A stretch of DNA of 64,000 nt from Terebella lapidaria (taxonomy: Eukaryota > Annelida > Polychaeta > Terebellida > Terebellidae), in assembly GCA_949152475.1 (NCBI GenBank), contig OX424567.1, positions 25,445,402 to 25,509,401 on the forward strand, given 5' to 3'. Positions 59,456-64,000 of this stretch are shown here, one piece after another. How positions within the stretch are numbered: the first letter of the stretch is position 1; each line of letters starts with the position of its first letter. A program made the translations under genes and the position numbers. The notes below the pieces were generated by a model. The model searched no databases. It saw only the letters and a program-made list of their open reading frames with translations, and had not been told where the DNA came from.

Positions 59456-60960
59456 TTAGCCCAAAGGCTAAGACAGGTTACCGGACAATTTTGGTTTGGC
59501 CATGGCAGCATTGGCAGGTAACAGACCTTGAGATTTACCAATCAAGGTTCGCAGTGTGAACAAATGACCTTGAGATTTACCAATCAAGGTCATCCGTGTG
59601 AACTTCGCTGTCACCATTACATGTTCATAATACAAAGATATATCTGGGTGGAATCGTTTAGGCCGCTCAGGTCAATTTACACATTACGAGTCAGACATTT
59701 GGCACTCAAGGTCATCTGACGTCAAGAACAAGGTCATCATTAGTTGTGCCATATATGTCTTGCTATATGTTCATAATGCAAACATGAGTTCTATCTGCAA
59801 GCATTTCATCTATGGAGGCAAATCTGGGCATTTTTTACCCCAAAATGGCTGTTCTGACCTTTCAAGGTCATCGAAGGTCAAATTCAAGGTCACCACACAA
59901 ATCGCCATATATGACTTCCCATTTGAAAGTGCTAATATCTAAGCTCCATCTTCAAGCGTACTATGAGTACAGTCCGGGCAGCTCCCATTATGAAGGGAAA
60001 AAGTGCCGAAAATTCCAGTTTTTTTCAAAGGGTGAAAATTCTTTTGGCCTAGAAATGGCCCAAAATGGATAGTAATGCGATTTGGGGCGAAAAAAATTTT
60101 TTTGCCGACTCGTCGAAAATTCAAAATGGCCGCCACACGGAGATCGGCGATTCAAGGGCAACAAAACTTATACACATCATAAAGGTACATAAGGGGAATC
60201 TTTTGAAACAAAAATCTCAAAACTGATCGGACAGTTTTCGAGATAAAACGGACAAGGTGCAAATTTGGGCATTTTTCGACCCAAAAATGGCTGTTTCGAC
60301 CTTTCAAGGTCATCCAAGGTCAAATTCAAGTTCACCACACAAGTCGCCATATATGACTTTCCATTTGAAAGTGCCAATTTCTAAGCTCTATCTTCAAGTA
60401 TTCTATGAGTACAGTCTTCACAGCTCCCATTATGAAGGAAAAAAGTCCAAAATTTTTTTCAAAGGGTGAAAAAAAATTTTTTGTCTAGAAATGGCCCAAA
60501 ATGGATAGTGATGCGATTTGGGCCAAAAATTTTTTTTTTCGTCGACCCGTCGAAAATTCAAAATGGCTGCCATACGCAGACCGGCGATTCAAGGGCAACC
60601 AAACTTATACACATCACAGAGGTACATGAGGAGAATCTTTTGAAACAAAAATCTCAAATCTGATCAGACAGTTTTTGAGAAAACGACCGTCAAAGTCCAA
60701 AATTAGCTGTTTTTCGTCAAAAATGGCCGCCATTTTGAAAATAATTCGAAAATCAAAAAACTAAAAAATACTTCCTCTCGAAATATTTTTAAGCATTTTT
60801 GTGCAAAATTTCAGGAAGATTCAAATGTAAACTTTAAAGATATGAATGTTGACGGACGACGGACGACGGACGACGGACGACGACGGACGACGGACGACGA
60901 CGACGCCGGACGCAACGCCATGGCAATAGGTTATCGGACCAAAGGTACGGTAACCTAAAA
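59456..60960 (+). repeat. Hairpin-ended repeat, 1.5-kb copy
   Basis: It starts TTAGCCCAAAGGCTAAGACA, GGTTACCGGACAATTTTGG. It ends with a (GACGGAC)n tract, GCAACGCCATGGCAATAGG and the palindrome GGTTATCGGACCAAAGG, GTACGGTAACC. It is close to the reverse complement of 51566-53113 along its whole length. Several TCAAGGTCA words and AAAATGGCCGCCA phrases lie inside. Confidence 0.87.
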
Positions 60961-62388
60961 ATGAAAGGATGATGTCACGTTTAGGCCTATATGCTGTAGA
61001 CAAAACCACCAGAATGCCTGAAATATGGTATGTCACATAGGTAATAGACCTGAAATGGTCACGGAGATGTCGCTTTGAAAACAAATTCCATTCAAATATA
61101 TTTAGGCTAGTTTTATGCACGATATATATGAAGAGAGATGACCGAAAAAATATATATATTCTTACAAATGGGACTGATAGTGATAAATTTGTCATCAGGT
61201 CTGCAAATATATCAAGTAGGCCCCTATATGAACTCATTCACGCAGGCTTAGAATGGACCCTTTCTATAAGAGCCGGTTATAACATTACAATGCAATGATG
61301 TAGGCCTAATGCAAAATTTGGCTGCGGATAGATGTAGGCTGGAAATGCATTTAATCAAACAATATTATTTTCCATCTTCCTTTTCGTCGATTTCAAGTCA
61401 GTTTGATAATTTTATCTTTTAATTTGTAATACCAATTTCTTATCAGTTTGATCTCAGCCTAACCCTTATTTTATAAAAAGTTACTATTGCTAATAGATAG
61501 TGTTTGCCCAAATTACATGTCTGAATATGGCATTGTATATATGTATAGGGGCCTATACTTGTTAATTGCTTGTGTATTATATACAAGTTGTATGTTCTTT
61601 ACACCAGGGTTTACCAAATACAGACATCCCTTGTCTTCTTTCATGTTATATCCTGTATCAGTTTTGAAATATGTTCATAATTCGACTACCGTCAGCTGCA
61701 GGGCCAATGATCTATATCATGGTCAGGTGTGTGTGAATTTCCAGACATTATGATGTGATCGGAGGTCTATCTGGGGGCCTGATGATGGAACGGACATGCT
61801 ACTAAAATAAATATATGTCACGTGACCCACCCATTTACTGGGTCGATGTGCAGCCGGTACTACTTGATGAACGCTCGCATGTAAATGTCATATCCTTGCG
61901 CCCTATTGATTTGGCCTCTTGTCGATCATTTCTCTGAATAATTGCTGATTTTAGCTTTCCTAATGTGTCGAAATATACAGCACATACACTCTGCAATGAA
62001 ATCCTGCAGAGAAAGACATCGATTAGCTCATAGATTTCACACAAATAGCCCGCAAATTGACCACTCGGAACTATATCTTGAGCGCAATACCGTGATGGGT
62101 CGTATATAAATACAGGACCCGACGTCCCAGCGACATTCTGTGTAAAAGCGGCCAAATGTGTGGGCAGAGCGCATCGGGCTTTTCTATCAAATCCTTCATA
62201 TTTGTTAGAAAGTTTCCCCCAAAGTGTTTTGTTTTCGTCAAAAGGTGACCCAAATTAACATCGGGTCTTGGTGTAGAGTAAGAATACCATCGAAATTCGA
62301 ACTGACAACTTTCATACACGGCAGAAATCCGTGTTTTTTGTGAAGACTGGTATTTGTTTATCACTCTTTCTGTCCATCCAAGTTATCA
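60961..62388. promoter_or_regulatory. Upstream region of HEXIM
   Basis: No coding region is supported in 1.4 kb before the HEXIM start. GTCACGTGAC at 61817-61826 is a perfect palindrome with an E-box (CACGTG). AATAAATATA at 61806 could act as an AT-rich core element, but I cannot place the transcription start. Frames on the minus strand here have no recognised domain. Confidence 0.4.
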
Positions 62389-63519
62389 ATGGAGGCTGCC
62401 ACAGAAGGAGGCGGGACTGAAACAAGCCTGGAGCAGGCAGCAACTGACGGCTTACCACCCTCACTGGTTGACGATAAGAACTCGGAACTAGACAAAATAC
62501 CAGCCCCATGTCTTCCCAAGCTGAATAACAATAGCTGTGATGATGACATGGTTTGTGAAAGCAAGGCTGATGTGATCAGTGACCAGCAAACTGATGGACA
62601 AGTGGCCCAAATCAAGGACAGGGTCACATTTTGTGATGACGGCAGACAAAATGGTGCTGTTCAGCAGGGAACAAAAACTATGAACTGTGACAAAGATGGA
62701 AAAAGTTTGGATTCAAGTGTAGAAATCTCGGAGAATGGAAAGCGACGAAGGCACCGAAGGAAGCAGAAAGGCGGTAAACATCATCCGCGGCGCTGGAAGC
62801 CATACGACAAACTGACCTGGGACGAGAAAAAGGTCCTGGAGGAGCGGGAATGTCGCCGCGCCTGTCAGAAACGTGAGAGTCGCTTTGCGTCAGGTCAGGC
62901 CATGGCGCCGTACAACACGACCCAGTTCCTGATGGAGCAGCACGAGCCAGAGGAGTCCGAGCTGCACTTGGACGACCAGCGACTGACACGAGACCGCGTC
63001 GTCTCCCACCGCAGCCAAGGCGAGCATCACCACTTCCTGGGCGCCGGGGTCTCCGTCCAGAGTGGTTCCGGCTCTGGGGAGGGCTCCTCGGAGGACTTCG
63101 ACTCCAACGAGGAGGAGATATTTCTGGAGAAGGATTTCAGCGAAGCGTATGAGCAGTGCCAGGTGGAGAAACTCCAGTCCATGACGAAGGACGAGCTGGT
63201 GAAGGATTACATGGCGCTGGAGTGCGAGGTGGAGACTCTGCGTCGCCAGGTCAAGAGTTTGGAGAACGGCGCCAACAGGAACAGCAGCGAGAGCGGGAGC
63301 GGCTCCCAACCCCCGACCCCACAGGTCCTTCGCAGCGTGCCGCTGTTCCCTGATGACCAGGCCAAGGCAACAAGTAAATCCACCGAGATGCAGCGCGAGA
63401 TTCAGAGACTGAAGATGGAGAATGACAAGCTACAGGCGGAAAATCGCAGGCTGAGGATTGTGGAACCTTTCCCAGGTGATCTATTTCCTGAAAAACCCTT
63501 TATGGAGACTGGCTCATAA
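62389..63519 (+). CDS. HEXIM1: HEXIM, inhibitor of P-TEFb (intronless)
   Basis: HEXIM proteins bind 7SK RNA and, as dimers, hold cyclin T-CDK9 (P-TEFb) inactive, restraining RNA polymerase II elongation in the nucleus. The single exon encodes 376 aa (human HEXIM1 359). Visible parts: an acidic or neutral N-terminus; an arginine-rich RNA-binding segment at about 118-136 (KRRRHRRKQKGGKHHPRRWK); WKPYDKLTWDEKK; the signature APYNTTQFLM at about 173-182; acidic stretches around 235-250; DFSEAYEQ; and a C-terminal coiled coil in two parts (about 258-293 and 331-357). These are split by a Ser/Gly/Pro insert (about 295-320) that makes the protein longer than usual. The start ATG has no upstream in-frame ATG. 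Lack of introns matches vertebrate HEXIM1. Whether it is one-to-one with HEXIM1 or HEXIM2 cannot be told, because those arose by vertebrate duplication. Confidence 0.96.
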   Translation: MEAATEGGGTETSLEQAATDGLPPSLVDDKNSELDKIPAPCLPKLNNNSCDDDMVCESKADVISDQQTDGQVAQIKDRVTFCDDGRQNGAVQQGTKTMNCDKDGKSLDSSVEISENGKRRRHRRKQKGGKHHPRRWKPYDKLTWDEKKVLEERECRRACQKRESRFASGQAMAPYNTTQFLMEQHEPEESELHLDDQRLTRDRVVSHRSQGEHHHFLGAGVSVQSGSGSGEGSSEDFDSNEEEIFLEKDFSEAYEQCQVEKLQSMTKDELVKDYMALECEVETLRRQVKSLENGANRNSSESGSGSQPPTPQVLRSVPLFPDDQAKATSKSTEMQREIQRLKMENDKLQAENRRLRIVEPFPGDLFPEKPFMETGS

Positions 63520-64000
63520 ACCCTTCTCCAGTAGTGTGCCAGGCTGTATGCTGTATGACTGTGATTGCCTGTGTTGTTGAAAAAAACTCCATTTTAATCG
63601 TTTAGTAGTTGTGTAGTCAATAGTTTTGAAATAAGACATAAAAACATGGCAGAGATGAGCAATGCCAAATGCAATTGAAAGTTAGTATCACTGAAACAGA
63701 TCAATATCTCTCAAGCTGTGGTTGAAACGATCACTTATATATTTCGCTTGTTCATTATCATTTATGGTCTAGAAAAAAGAAATAGTAGTTTGTTCATTTA
63801 TTACTGTTATTTGGTAAATTTATACCAATATGCAAACACTTCTCATTTACTTTTGTAAAGATTGAAGAAAGGAAATCCTGTTGTCCCGATAAAAAGTAAT
63901 TATAAACATTAATGTAGTGTCTATGCATATGTTATTGTTTGTTTATGAGACCAAGTATAGTGTGGCCAGTTTAGGGCATTATTCATTATACATCTATGTC
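63520..64000. other. HEXIM 3' UTR
   Basis: AT-rich sequence to the window edge with no further coding region. No perfect AATAAA was found close to the stop codon, so the transcript probably continues beyond the recognised stretch. Confidence 0.45.

Overview
The window is nuclear DNA of an animal, most likely a marine invertebrate deuterostome; amphioxus is the best guess, not proven. The grounds are: short exons with GT/AG introns; animal-specific genes (choline transporter, HEXIM, Tctex1-domain dynein light chain, Reeler/DOMON/cytochrome b561 reductase); many long pure G/C runs; and a very dense load of MITE-like, foldback and minisatellite repeats. No bacterial operon, rRNA gene, intact tRNA gene or CRISPR array is visible, and no retrovirus or LTR element was recognised.

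Layout. 0.4-5.8 kb is repeat: three tandem arrays (periods about 122, 132 and 134 bp), a hairpin-ended element and a 171-bp duplication. 5.83-11.06 kb (minus) is a complete 9-exon high-affinity choline transporter (SLC5A7/CHT1, 592 aa). 11-24 kb has no gene that I can support; it holds a patchwork of foldback elements, nested MITEs, hairpin-ended repeats and a tRNA-derived SINE. 24.28-31.12 kb (plus) is a 14-exon FRRS1 (603 aa). 32.07-37.72 kb (plus), 43.38-45.70 kb (minus) and 47.34-51.31 kb (plus) are three complete 7-exon paralogues of a secreted protein with VCBS/FG-GAP-type DxDxDG loops; I do not recognise it as a named gene. The last two stand head to head and look partly homogenised by gene conversion. 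Between the first and second copies lies a 3-exon Tctex1-domain dynein light chain (39.92-41.81 kb, DYNLT4-like). 51.5-61 kb is mostly repeats and AT-rich sequence without recognisable genes. 62.39-63.52 kb (plus) is an intronless HEXIM (376 aa).

The genes do not form one pathway: acetylcholine precursor uptake, iron/ascorbate redox chemistry at membranes, a ciliary/dynein light chain, P-TEFb inhibition, and an uncharacterised secreted propeller-like family. The most notable material is the VCBS paralogue trio with its mosaic identity; a Tc1-like insertion in one copy whose empty site survives in the other; a repeated foldback design in which short minisatellite units flip orientation at the centre; and a 134-bp array rich in AGGTCA nuclear-receptor half-sites. 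Gene structures were assembled by eye from splice signals and reading-frame continuity.
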